From Fallopia convolvulus (Eukaryota > Streptophyta > Magnoliopsida > Caryophyllales > Polygonaceae): a DNA stretch of 64,000 bases. Under the pieces are notes generated by a model, which ran no database searches, was not told the origin of the DNA, and worked only from the letters and a program-made list of their open reading frames with translations. The DNA lies in NCBI GenBank assembly GCA_964016875.1, contig OZ024724.1:53322438-53386437 (forward strand). The letters are read 5' to 3'. Each line of letters begins with the position of its first letter. Positions within the stretch are counted from its first letter, which is position 1. Of this stretch, positions 51,001-63,000 are shown piece after piece. The position numbers and the translations under genes were made by a program.

Positions 51001-51226
51001 TGTATATAAAGTCACAATTACTTTTAAATTCTACAAACAACTGTTTATGAACAAGAATTTTCATTACATATACTCCATCGTTAATAAAGACTGAAAATAT
51101 GAAATCAACACTTACCTCAGATTCAAAAATTTCATCTTCGTGTTCATCTTCTTCTTCAAAAGAAGATGATTCTTCTTCTTCCTCTTCATAAGTTGAATCT
51201 GAAAAGGGCGAATCAGTGGATGACAT
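48082..51226 (-). pseudogene. MULE transposase (FAR1-related) with AT-hooks and OTU-like protease domain
   Basis: Exons: 51116-51226, 50288-50997, 49709-50212, 48303-49631, 48082-48243; all GT-AG. Order: Glu-rich N-terminus (MSSTDSPFSDSTYEEEEEE); FAR1/WRKY-like zinc region (RKCNCNFELL, VCGVHNHDMP); DDE transposase split across exons 2-3 (VVIMDSTYKTNR, MPNAIVTDREKAI, LLCWVHVKMNI); SWIM-like (ECVDYWW...GLPCPHRI); two AT-hooks (KRGRPKGSTKWS, KRKRGRPKGSTN); OTU-like domain with Cys in KGDGHCGYRSMVELLG and His in GNHFIPV. Related plant database entries are often mislabelled PKS-NRPS cheA-like. Defects: TAG at 50644-50646 in the first third, and a one-base loss in an A-run at 48780-48783 just before the OTU part. 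Repaired length would be about 938 residues. Transposase identity is secure; OTU assignment is by motif. Confidence 0.85.
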
Positions 51227-51389
51227 TGTATTTGCAACTTTGAAAACGGAAAACTCTATTTGTCTTGCTCCTGAAATTTTTTTGTTCTTCTCCAAATCCC
51301 TTCTCGCGGTCGTCGACGAAATTGCGATTTTCGGAATAATAACTGATCCGCGCACACAGGGGTTTTTATGATTTGTCGCTGAAATCAAC

Positions 51390-51512
51390 TTGCCGCTCCT
51401 TGAAGCGGGCCGCTTCATGGAGCGTGCACAGGAAAATCAAAATTGTTTTTTCCTGTAGGCGGGTACCCGTAATCTACCCGATTTATGGAACGGGACGCTT
51501 CATAAAACGTGT
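51390..51512. repeat. Right palindromic GAAGCG array upstream of the transposase
   Basis: CTTGAAGCGGGCCGCTTCATGGAGCG (about 51399-51424) and ATGGAACGGGACGCTTCATAAAACGTGT (about 51484-51511) match the motif class at the other side of the transposase, in the promoter-proximal position (transcription is leftward from about 51250). It is the right candidate terminus of the MULE. A target-site duplication of 8-11 bp could not be fixed by eye. Confidence 0.6.
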
Positions 51513-51514
51513 AA

Positions 51515-52241
51515 ATTTCTTGTACTCCTGTAAAAAAAATTATATGCATACAGCCTCAGCCTTTATTTATTTATTTTATTCTTTTGTTATTCCAAAAAAT
51601 AAACCTATTGACTTTCCACCCTTGCGGCCCAAACAAACACTTTTTTCAATCTTCATCTCTACATGTCTGTTTGTACGAAGGCTGTTTGCAGAGGATCGAG
51701 CAGCCGACGACGGAGGCTGGGCGATACGCGGAAGGAAGAAGGGCAGTTTGAACGGGTTAGGCCGTAGTGGGTATCGAGCTTCCGGAACCAGGACGGGACA
51801 ATCACCAGGGAGACCGCAAGAACCGTAATCAAACGACCCAATCAAATCAGATTCCAAAAACTTTCAGGGTAATTAGTTCATCTTTCAGATCCACATACAC
51901 ATGGGCATAGTAGACAATTGATAGAGGGCTTTCGATCGACTCCACTCGGTTCTTAAAGAATGGTTCATCGGCTTTCTCAGCCTTATAATTGGGCTTCCTC
52001 AGCCAAAAAATCAAGAGGGTTTTCTGAACAATGGAAAAGGCTTTCTCAGCCAAGAAATATAGAGAGAATTCAATAGAGTTTTATAATTGAACAAGAGATT
52101 CCTTCTAATTTCACACCAGATTCGATCGAAATGGAGATTTGGGTTTTCATGAACAGGGTTGGTGGCTGCGCAGGGGGAAAGGAGGGGGTTTTCAGATATT
52201 ACTAACCCGCAATTCCGCTCAGTACCCCCATCAACGCGACC
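51515..52241. other. CG-containing non-coding stretch
   Basis: 51660-51830 is relatively GC-rich with frames open on both strands but no recognisable protein. 51955-52070 repeats GGCTTTCTCAGCC words. It resembles the upstream and leader region of a gene, consistent with the putative exon that follows. Confidence 0.35.
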
Positions 52242-52376
52242 ATGAAGCATCCACCGGAAAATCGCATACCGCAAGAACGTCGGCGCCTCCCGCCTCTAGC
52301 TACACTGGCGCAGCCGTTCGCAAACGCGGCCCCGCCCGTTGTCCCATCTCGCCGCCCTGATTTCAACCTCAAACAG
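52242..52376 (+). CDS. Putative first coding exon of an unidentified gene
   Basis: ATG at 52242 opens a 45-codon frame (MKHPPENRIPQERRRLPP ... PSRRPDFNLKQ) that ends at a good donor, AAACAG|GTATAT. The exon is markedly GC- and CpG-richer than its surroundings, as many plant first exons are. No following exon was identified in the next 3 kb, where only T-rich repeats and a Helitron are seen, so the gene may be truncated. I recognise no family. The evidence is only composition plus splice site. Confidence 0.3.
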
Positions 52377-52379
52377 GTA

Positions 52380-55300
52380 TATCCTCTATTTTGCATTGCC
52401 AATTTCATTTCTAGGGTTCGAAATTTGGGGCTTGGATTTCCGACGAATTCCAGGTTAGGGTCTTGTGAACTTGGAATTGTGGGTGCTCTTTCCTCTTCGT
52501 GGTCTGTGTTTTGTCTTTAAATTATTGGTGATGTGCTGAAATTGGATGTTAGGTCTCATTTGCTTGCCTTTTCTTCGGGATTGTTCCTCCCTTTGTTGTG
52601 ATTTGGTATTTAGAATTCCTATAACTCAATGAACAAAGACTGTGTAAAGAATCCAACCTACAAGAATATCACAGTGACCTTCACTTACTATATAGTAAGC
52701 TCTGATTCATCTTAATTTTAGCCTTAATGATCGTCTCTCATAATCCAAACTTACTTTGTTGGGATTTAATACTTATTTGTGCCCATTTTCATTATGAGCA
52801 ATTTAATGATGACTCAATTTACATGTAGTGCAGACATCTATCTAAAATATGAGGTAACATAGCTAAAGCATGAGATATATACGAATTTGCAAATTTTAAG
52901 TAGTCAAGAGCATGAAAGGTAGACTTGTGATGCAACCATGACTTAATTAGAGTACAACATTCATAAAGGTGGACTTGTGATGCAACTTAATCTATTATGC
53001 ACATACATTGTTGTTTGAAAAATAATAAAGCTTGCTCCTTTCATGTCTGCAACATTAAAATGATGACAACAATCAATTTTGAAATAAAATATGTCTTACC
53101 AATTTGCCGCCCTAAAACCTTTTTTTGTCCTTTCACATAAGAGCCTCCTTCTTGATTGTAGGTAGCTGGTTGGTAACTAAAAAATAGGCTTTGCATAGCC
53201 CCTCTTTATAGTTCTGAAGCCGTGTTCTTGAATGTTGTGGCTTGCATGCTCTTTTGAGTTGGCTTCTAGGATCTGGCATTTTCTTTACAAAAGTAAAGGT
53301 CAAGGGATAAGCTAACATATACATTCTGATTGCCTTGAGAGAAAGAAACCCCAAAAAATAAATTAATTGGTTTTTTAATGCGATCAAACATCAGTTTAGC
53401 CCGGATTTAGATGCCTTTTGTTGCTGGTTTTGTAGTGTTTTAATGGTTGAAGGTTTAGTTCAAATCTTGGCTACATCATGGGTACATATGTTGCTGATTT
53501 TTTCTGCTTTGGTGGATGTTTTTCTGCTTTTTTTTTTTTTCTCTTTTCTTGTTGAATCTCAGCCTCTTCAGTTTAGGACATTAGGCAACTTCACTTTTTT
53601 TTTTTTTTTTATGCACTACAACATCAGTTTAGCCCCGTTTTTGGATCTTACTTGAACTTTGTTTACGATCATTTGTTTGTTTGTTTAATTCTTCCTTGAG
53701 TGTTACTAGGTTTCTTATTTTTCGGTTGCTTTCGCTATGTGAACCTTGGTCTTCCATGTTTCTTTTTATGCTTAGGCTTTGGTCGTGGTTTTTTTTTTCA
53801 TTTTGTTTGATTCTGATTCATTCTAATTCTTTTTTTCAGTTTTATGTACTGCTTTCTCCACTGTTTCATTTCCAAATATGGTACATTACCATGTCTTTAT
53901 TAAATTCTTTATAATAGCCTTTGATGTCCTCCTGGTGGCTTTTTTCTACTGGTATTGTTTTTTTTTTTTGCTGAATTTTCAGAACCATCATTTTAGGATG
54001 GCAAACACCTTCACTTTTGTGTTGACTTTTAATGCGATTACAATTCAGTTTAGCCCGGTTTCAAGTGCCTTTTCCTGCTGGTTTTGTAATGCTTTAATGG
54101 TTGAAGGTGTTGTTCAGATTCTGGCTACATGATGGATAAATGTGTTGCTGATTTTTCCTGCTTTTGTGGAGTTTTTTCTGCCTTTTTTTTTTGCTTCCCT
54201 TGCTGTATTTTCAGCATCTTCAGTTTACGAGAATAAGCACCTTTGCTTTTGTGTTAATTTTTTTTATCTAGATTGTACTTTTCATGGTCCTAGAATGGCT
54301 GGCTCCTAATTTCAATTTAGGGTTTAAAAACTTAAATTTTTTTAGGTTGGCTTTCATTAAGTTCCTCAATTGGGTGTTCTTGGTCTAATTGACGTCTATT
54401 TTAGAATTTTCATATAGTAAGGGGGAGATGTATACAAATTTATCTTTTATTGGGATGTTTTATCTTCATTTTCCCTGCACTTAAGATAGGTCAATTCTTA
54501 ACTAGAAAAATATAGTAGAAGAGATGGCATTTTGTGTAATTGACTACGATGCCTTCACTGTGCCAAAACAAGAAACCATTGAACTTGGTACTAAGGTTTG
54601 GGAGGTTTTGAAGCTTCCAGTGCACCACCTAGAGAAATGATGATATTATTAAACCTTCAAGCCCTCTAGAGTTTAGAATGTTAATGAGAGGGGCTCCCTT
54701 TCAGATGGTTTATGGTGTTCTTCTAGCTGACGCATCTTCACTTTCATCTAAGTAATTATGCTTCGTGTTTCCAATTAAGTTAACCATTGATATTTTTGTT
54801 GTTGTTGCCATTTCTATTTTACTTTCTAGCAAATTAATAGATGAGTTTATGATATATGTAGGACACACGAATCGTATCACAAGATTTGTCTACCTCTTGC
54901 TGACCAAAAAGAAAGAAAGAGATTATTTGTCTAGTACTTATAGCTTGTACATTTGACGTTTCATCTTCACCATATTTTGCCACATTTCAAAGTTCAAACT
55001 ATAATGGATGGGGAATCATAATACAGTGTCATGCTACATAAAAATTATGATATTTCTTCTGTATATCTTCCAAGAATCTTTTTTTTTTCACCTTATATAT
55101 TAGTTTATGTTTATTGCTTTTATGAGTCTAATCACTTGACAATGTATAGTCATGCTCGGATGGATTTAAATAATAGGGTAAAAATTGTGATACATTTTGG
55201 ATCTTTAGATTATATGTATGGATGGTCGAGATTAAAATAAAATAATTCAGCAAAAAAAAGGAAAAATAGGGGTGGTTCATTAAAGATGGCATAAAGCGTA

Positions 55301-55476
55301 ATTTTCATTAAAGTTGAGTAGTGAGACCAAAATACACATATAAAAAGCTTATCCAAAGGTCTCTCTCACTTCATTCAAACTTGATTTTCTCCATAGCCAA
55401 AACCTCTTCAAAGAAGAAAGCCGTCATCTAATTGAACGCCAAAACCATACCATAAATTTGGAATTTCACCCTCTAA
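52380..55476. other. T-rich intron-like region with long imperfect repeats
   Basis: A unit containing TTTAATGGTTGAAGGT, a CAGATTCTGGCTACAT-like segment and GTTGCTGATTTTTTCTGC occurs at 53437 and 54095, about 655 bp apart. CATCAGTTTAGCCC-like words recur at 53389, 53618 and 54044. Poly-T runs are frequent (53528, 53597, 53961, 54185). Frames here are hydrophobic only because of T-richness. No exon could be confirmed. Confidence 0.5.
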
Positions 55477-58114
55477 TCTACTATATATATAAAAGCAATA
55501 AGGTTTGAAGCCACCACAATGCGCCACCTAGGATTTTGCCACATGTCGTTCCGAAATTACGTCATATCAGCTTTTGCCACATGTCGTTACCATATAAAAT
55601 AACATAATTTTTCTTTTTTCTAAAAATATCATATAAACTTATTCTATTAATATATTTGTCATGTCATTTACACATCATAAAAATATTTTCATAAAAAAAA
55701 CTAAAATTACCATATAAAAATTGTCGTAATTTTTCTTTTTTCTAAAAATACCATATACACTTATTCGGAGATTACGTATATGGAAGAAGATATTTTTTTC
55801 CAAATTATACAAATAAAATCTTAAGTCTTCTAAAAATAGGTCAATATCTTAAATACAATAAAACTAATAAGATTACTCATGAATTTATCTACTCATAGCT
55901 TTTGTTTTTTTTTTAAATAATACTGACTCATACCAAATTTCATTATTATGTTGTAAATCACTTTATTTTGGTTAGATTGTAATGGATTTTTATATAGAAA
56001 GATCAAAATTTGAAAATATTTGGTGAATCTTTTATTTAAGATATACTTAAATTTTTTTTCTAAGATTTATTGGTTATATTTTCGGATTTTAGCTTTTTTA
56101 TTTAACCGTATGAATGTTTTACAAATCATTGTTAGTCCTCAAAATAACTAAATTGTACAAACTAATAAGATAATTTGGTTACAGATAAATTGACGAAAAT
56201 CACAATTTCGAACAAGGTAAAGTTCGATTTTATAAATCAAGCAAAATTGATATGATTGTAGGTAAGAAATTCTTACCATATTTTTCAACAAAAAAAAAAA
56301 GAAATTCTAACCATATTTATAATTATATGTACCTATTTTCTTTGTTATTTGAAAATTAAAATATATTTTGGGTCTTATTTACTAAAATTTTTAAATAAAA
56401 AATATACAAATTGACAAATATATTTTTTTTTGCTCCATGGTGTGACGTAAATTAATTTCACATAGTTAGGTCTTAACTCATTTAAGTTTTTTAGTTTGCA
56501 TAATAGTCCATCTGAACCATTTAGGTAGATGATCTTCTCCGCTTAGAATCAATATATGTATCTATCTATTACTAATAACTAAAGTCGAAGCAATTTCTGC
56601 CACCACATTGCGCCACATTACGCCTTTATTAAAATAATAGTTCTTAATAGTTACTTAAGCAAAAAAGTTATCTCCAAATAAACATAAAGATAAAATAATA
56701 TTTGTCAAAATCTATCTCCAAATAAACATAAAGATAAAATAATATTAGTATATTTTACAAATATAGATAAAAAAGGACATTATATTTATCATATTTGTAA
56801 AAGATAAATTATAAAAATATAAGAAAAATATGTACATGTGGTAACATATATATCTTTGAAATGAAAATATCGATATAAATGATAATATCTTTGAAATATC
56901 CATCTATATATCTATAACTATATATTAAATTCAAACCTTTTCGAGTCACCAGAACAATTCTAACTCCACTTTATATTTAAAAAGTAATTTCGTATTCTTA
57001 TTATTTATAATTTTTTCTTTTAAAGTTTCTAAAAATCTATCTAATTTTTATAAAAACCAAAATTCTAATATATTTAATAAAAGAAAGGAAAATAAAACAT
57101 AAGATTTTTTAATAAATAATGATAGATTGCTATCATGATAAGATAGGAAGATATTTTTAATATTAATTTTTTCTATCAAAAACTATCATTACACACTATA
57201 TTTTATATTTGGAAAAAATTAATTCGAATTTTAATTAAAAATTAAAAAATTTATTTTATCTTTATCATTTTATCTATTTATTTAAAAGATTATGTAAAAG
57301 ATTAAAAAACTATCCTAAATAAAATTTAGATAAAAAAATAAAATTTAATATTTATATAACGACTTGCCTAAATTAAATTTTATATAAAAAAATTATATTA
57401 TCTTTTCCTTAATTTCGTTTTTGGATTATTTATGTTAATATAAAAGTTTTTTATCTTTAAAAAAATTCTATATTCTTTCATATTTTTTATCTTTTCTTAT
57501 TAATTATGTTTTTAACTTTTTATTGAAAATTAAAGAATTGAATTTGATTAAAAAAGTTATAGAATTTACATTATTTTTAGCTATTTAATTATTTTTGTGA
57601 AACATTTTTAAATTTTAATGATTCTAATTAAAATAATTTTATTTATACTTTTTCATAAATAAATTATCATTAATCTATTAAACTTATATTGGACTCACTT
57701 TAACAACTTTAGTTGTACCTCACATTATATTGGCTCAAATTAATGATTTTTTTAATAAATACGTTATTTTTATTTTTTATATTAAATTAAAATACTATTC
57801 ATTAAATAAATTAAGTATTAAATCCATATAGTCATGCACGACACAACGAGTATAACAATATAAAACTGGTTATGAAATATTGTAAGGAAAAAGAGCAATG
57901 TAGATTATTTTATCTTAATAATCTATGTTTATCTTTAATTTTAAACTTAATAATCTAGATTTAATTTGTTTAATTTGATTTCAAAAAAAAATTCTTATAC
58001 ATATTATATGCAATAAATTACTTACATTAAATTTTATATTATATTTTATTTATTAATATCTTTTTATAATATATCTAACGGCATAGTCGTGCAAGGCACG
58101 ACGGGTTCAACTAG
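55477..58114 (+). mobile_element. Non-autonomous Helitron, 2638 bp
   Basis: The 5' end TCTACTATATATATAAAAGC (55477) is the plant Helitron 5' terminus and follows a host A (55476). The 3' end is CTAG (58111-58114) followed by host T, the expected A/T insertion. Just before it is a perfect hairpin: GTCGTGC (58086-58092), loop AAG, GCACGAC (58096-58102), then 12 nt to the end. The interior is AT-rich without Rep or helicase motifs. A second Helitron-like 5' sequence (about 56564, followed by GCCACCACATTGCGCCACAT) and a weak 3'-like TCATGCACGACACAACGAG (about 57833) lie inside, so the element is composite or nested. A 44-bp tandem duplication is at 56671-56750. Confidence 0.85.
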
Positions 58115-58596
58115 TAGTTCACTAAAAGCCATCAATTTTGCTTCATAAATTGGATTTTGCTTCATACAATCCATGGGAAAACAACCATAAAAATGTATGT
58201 ATAAATGGATTGTCTAGGGTTTGATTTCGATTTTTAAGGGTTCTAAAATTTGTTTTCAACTATTGAAAGTGTTTATTGTGCTTTAATTGGTATTTCTAGT
58301 TGATTTGATAGGTGTTTGTATTTGGTTGTGTTTAGGTTTGAAATTTCTAGGGTTCGAGATCTTTGATTTTATGGTTCGGAATTTTTAATGTATAAATATC
58401 GAGTATGTAGGTTCATAGTCAAACTGAAGTTGTCTTGTTGTGATAGGTTATTGGCTTTTCATTCCCACCATGGAATTTTCATGAGTAGTTCTTGCATTAT
58501 TTGTTACTTGTTTGTTTCAATTATGGTTTTTAAGAGGGAGTGGCCCCGAAAAGCATGAACCATAAATCTTATTGCTTCAATTTTGGTTGGTTGGTT

Positions 58597-58615
58597 GGGG
58601 GGGGGGGGGGGGGGG
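58597..58615 (+). repeat. Run of 19 guanines after GGTTGGTTGG
   Basis: An uninterrupted G19 tract is preceded by GGTTGGTTGGTT. Such a tract can form G-quadruplexes and is prone to length error in sequencing. Confidence 0.9.
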
Positions 58616-58654
58616 CGCATTTGCACTTTTTTTTTTTGAAAAACATTGGCACTT

Positions 58655-58745
58655 AAATTAGGGATGCTTACTTTTGACCCGCAACCCGCAATTTCGGATC
58701 CTGTCATTGCGGGTCGGTTCGGGTTGCGGGTCGACCTGCTTTTTT
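58655..58745. mobile_element. hAT-like terminal remnant with 13-bp inverted repeat
   Basis: TTAGGGATGCTTACTTTTGACCCGC resembles the termini of the other two hAT-like families in this window. GACCCGCAACCCG (58676-58688) and CGGGTTGCGGGTC (58720-58732) form a perfect 13-bp inverted repeat. No opposite end was located. Confidence 0.45.
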
Positions 58746-58939
58746 ATAAAAAAGTAGTTTATATATTAATAAGGTTCATCAATAGTGTTTTCATGATTCA
58801 TGCTTTGTACTATGTTTACTTTTTATATGTTGAAGTTATTTGGTAGCCTATAAGCATGATTTGGAAACCTATTAGCTCAAATATTGGTAGAGCAATGTGT
58901 ATGTGTACGTATATGTGGGTTCAAATCCCACATTGGCTA

Positions 58940-59360
58940 ATTCTTACGTTCATGTCTTTTGATTCATACTAGATGTTCTTAGGTTCATATCTTTTTAAGC
59001 TAAGGTTCATAATATTTCTTCTTATGATTCATAAATTTTGCTTCATGCTTTTTGTTTACAACAATTGTTCTTTTGGTTCATGTATATGTTAGCTTAGGTT
59101 CATCACAATTCATCTTATGGTTCATGTCTTTTAGTTCATACTAGTTGTTATTTGGTTTCATGTCTTTGGGTTCATGACAATTAATTTTTCGGTTCATGTT
59201 TTTATAAGCTTGGTTCATAATAGCTCTTACGGTTCATGTCTTTCAAATCATAATAGTTATTTGTTTAATTTCACATCTTTTAATTCATGACAATTTTTCT
59301 TTTAGTTCATGTTTTTGTAAGCCTAGGTTCACAATATTTCTTACGGTTCATGTCTGATAT
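58940..59360. repeat. Degenerate GGTTCATGTCTTTT repeat array
   Basis: TTCATGTCTTT, TAAGCTNAGGTTCAT and ATTCATACTAG/TTGTT words recur at roughly 60-70 bp spacing, too diverged for a fixed period. The array has no coding potential. Between 59360 and 60000 a copy of GGGTTCTCGGGGTTCATCAT occurs at about 59830 and 59899 in otherwise AT-rich DNA. Confidence 0.55.
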
Positions 59361-60089
59361 CGTATATATTATTTGATTTCTCGAGAGTTATAATTACAAA
59401 GACAAATATAATAAGAGAAAAAACATGATTTTGCTCTTCTAGCCTATGTAGAATTCAAACCCTCATTATTTGTAAATAAAGGGTGGGTTTCTCTTAAAAA
59501 ATGAAATAAAGGTGTTTTTTCTTGCAAACTCGATTAGTTAAGATGTAGTTTTCTATAATTTAACTCACAATAGCTTTGGGACAATTCTGTATTTTGACCC
59601 TTATTTTGGATGGAAAATTGGTCCATGTGATTAAATGAAAATGGAATATTAATAAAGTGTGGTTTTCTATAAAAATAAAATAAAGGGTGTTTTTTGTAAA
59701 CTGGATTAGATAAGGATGGTTTTCTGTAATTTACCCTATATTTATATTATTATTTTTTTTTTGGTCTTGCCTTTTTGGCTCGCCCGGTTCGATCGGTCGG
59801 ACACCGCTCTACATCTGGACCGGGTACTTCGGGTTCTCGGGGTTCATCATTATTTATATTATTATATTTATATTATTATTAGTTGTAAGTTGTCACTCCT
59901 GGGTTCTCGGGGTTCATCATCGCAACATTAACACTTCTTGGTTGATGCTTTTTTACAAGTTTTATTAACAGGAGGATATTTTTGGAATTTTATACTGTAA
60001 TATTTTGGTACTGCAAAGTGCAAACTAAATTTAACAGTGCTGCGTTCCTGACTTCCTTCTGTAGTTACACTGCAACTCTACAACTGAAG

Positions 60090-63000
60090 ATGTTGAGAAG
60101 AGCTCTAAAGCTCGTTGCATCTAGCTCCCTCTTCACCGATCGCGCCCTCCCATCACCCGCCGGCGTTCTCCGATTTTCCACGGCTCCTTATTCTTCTTCC
60201 GAAAACTCCACTGGTGCTTCCGTCCAACAAGCAGATGACAATCCAATCAATAATGCCGTTCCAGAGCAATCGCTCGGAACTACCATCTCCATTGACCGCT
60301 CTGGCCTCTACCATCCTCCTGATGATGTCTCTACATCTACTTTTATTACTTTGTGTTGCTTTAACATATTTGAAAACTTAAGCACACGTTTTTGCTTACA
60401 GAAGATTGGATTTTGAATTTGCAGATCACTCCCATGAGCCCACCCAGGATTCCGAGCTCGTGAAGCATCTCAAGAGCATAATTAAAGTACTCAATAGTTT
60501 AATGTTATTTTTTTGTTCAATTTCAGATTTATTTATTGATGCCTACAATGTGTTTGTTGAAATGCCTAGGAGACATTATTCTGGTGATTCTTTTCTCCCT
60601 TTTTTAGTTTTTTTTTTAGGTTGTTTGATTAACGGTTTGTGGCTATGGCAGTTTCGAGGTGGTCCTATCTCGGTGGCGGAGTATATGGAGGAAGTTCTGA
60701 CAAATCCTAATGCTGGGTTTTACATGAATCGTGATGTTTTTGGAGCAGGTGGTGACTTTATAACGTCTCCTGAAGTTAGCCAGATGTTTGGGGAGGTAAC
60801 TAGTTGGACCTTGGTTGTGATAATTCTAGTGCTGTTTGTTACTTTTATGTTCTAAGTTGCCTTGCATTTTGTTGTTAGATGATTGGTGTCTGGGCTGTGT
60901 GTCTCTGGGAGATGATGGGGCAACCTAATGATGTTAACCTAGTTGAGCTTGGCCCTGGCCGAGGCACTCTCATGGCTGATCTCTTATGTGTAAGAAGATT
61001 TTGTTTTTTGTTGTTAGATTCGAGTTTATACACTATCACATTGGACGTGAGAATTCTGAAAATGGTAATGCTTCTGTTTAGTGGTTGCACTTGTAAATTA
61101 ATACAAAGCAATTTTCTCTCAGGGTACGTCAAAGTTCAAAAACTTCACAAACTCGCTATCCATACATTTTGTCGAATGCAGTCCTGCTTTGCAGAAGCTC
61201 CAGCATTCTACATTGAAATGCGTGGATGAAGAAAATGGCTCTGGGCATGATCATAAGAAAACCATTAGTACATTAGCTGGAAATTATGTGTCATGGCATG
61301 CTACGCTAGATCAGGTTCCAGTTGGAAGTAAGTTCAGAACTTGCTTTTTTTTTGGTTTTTTTTTTTCCACATCTGGAACTTAGGAAACATAGTCTAATGT
61401 GATATTTTCAATCTCATCCTTGTGCAAAATGCTATTAGTCCAATTTGATTTATGTGCATTTATTTTCTCATTTGAACTTCATTGCATTAATGTATGCACT
61501 TACTTTTTTCATTATGTGATTTTCCACCCACTTCCCATGCTAGTGATAGATTAGAACTAATATTTGCTAGTTGTGTAATTGTGCAATTTTAGATTGATGG
61601 TCTTTTCTTACATCTATGTACATAGTGATATTTCTCTCACATCCGAACCATGTGTGACAAATGGAGCTGTAAGGGTTACGATCTCTAGTTAATTTCCTCT
61701 TTTGTTTTTATAATCTTTGGCAAGTGAAACAATGGCAATTGACAAGTCCTTGGTTATAAATTGAAGTTGAACAGGAAATTTTTTGTCTATTTGTTTGGAT
61801 GCGTTTTGATAGGTTGGAACTTTTTATTTGGTTTGGTTTGGGTTTACAAAATTTACATTTGAATTATGCTAGCTATCATTGGTGCTAAATGCAATGGTCA
61901 TAGTTCTACAGTTAATACTAATTAGACCTGTTTGAAAACTTGGAGGGAAAATTACGAGAGAGAACTTGCTCCCCCTATTTTGGGCGCATCCTCATGCTCA
62001 TTGGCTTTCATACACTGCCTTTGAGATGGATTTAGTCCCTATATCAATTTGGCACATTCTAACTAAATTCAGTTATTATTGTCACATAGCTGAATTTCAG
62101 TTTTTCTTGGGTCTATCCGGGCGTACCCCCTTTCCCTTGGGCAGGGGTACCCCTATCTTGAACCCCCAGATTCTGCTCTAGCGGAGCCTCACTGGTTCAA
62201 TGATGATGAAGCGAGGAAGAGAAAGATGCGATATCTTTGAGAAAGCATTAACACTGATATCCTGAGGGAGTCATTATTTAGCCTATAAATATCTTGATAT
62301 GAGCAGTTCTCAAGTCCAAGCTATAAAGGTTCATTTATAATATGACATACTTTTGTTGCTTTTCTTCATAAAACTGGTATATTTGTTGTGGAGAATTCAT
62401 CAACTTTTTTTTCCATATTTCTTAAAATTTAGTGTTGGTTTATCAAGTGAATATACAAAATATAAGCCTTGTGTTCACTTGTGACTTCCTCTTCTTTTTT
62501 CCTTTCTTTAGGGCCATCAATTATAATTGCCCATGAGTTTTATGATGCTCTACCCGTTCACCAGTTTCAGGTCTGTGTTTATTGTTTCTTGTACACTTGA
62601 AGAAGTTTATATATTTTTGTTTACTTCTAGGGTGGAACTTTATGTTAATCATAATTGAATGAATCAGCTATCTAATTGCCCTATCTTTATGTCCTAAACA
62701 ACCATTTACATGAAATCTGCTCACTATTATTTTTAGTGTGTATTTTTTGGCCATTTGAAGTTCATATTGTCCTTGCCAAAACACACACAAAAAACTGGAA
62801 AGTGTTCTCATCCTGATTTTAAAATTGCTTGTACTGTTTTGTTGGTAGAAATTTTATCTTTGAAATTGTTCCGGTAATGTTTGTTGTATATTAAATTGTC
62901 TTGGCAAACCACTCTTGAATGTTCTGTATTGATTCTGGTTCTTAATGATCATCTACAGAAGACATCTCGTGGCTGGTGTGAGAAGATGGTTGATGTCACT

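Noticed and set aside
48082..51226. PKS-NRPS hybrid synthetase as the identity
   Set aside because: Database names of this sort for plant proteins of this architecture are misannotations; there is no ketosynthase or condensation domain.
53443..54132. Hydrophobic ORFs suggesting membrane proteins
   Set aside because: They arise from poly-T tracts and differ between imperfect repeat copies; no start context or conserved motif.
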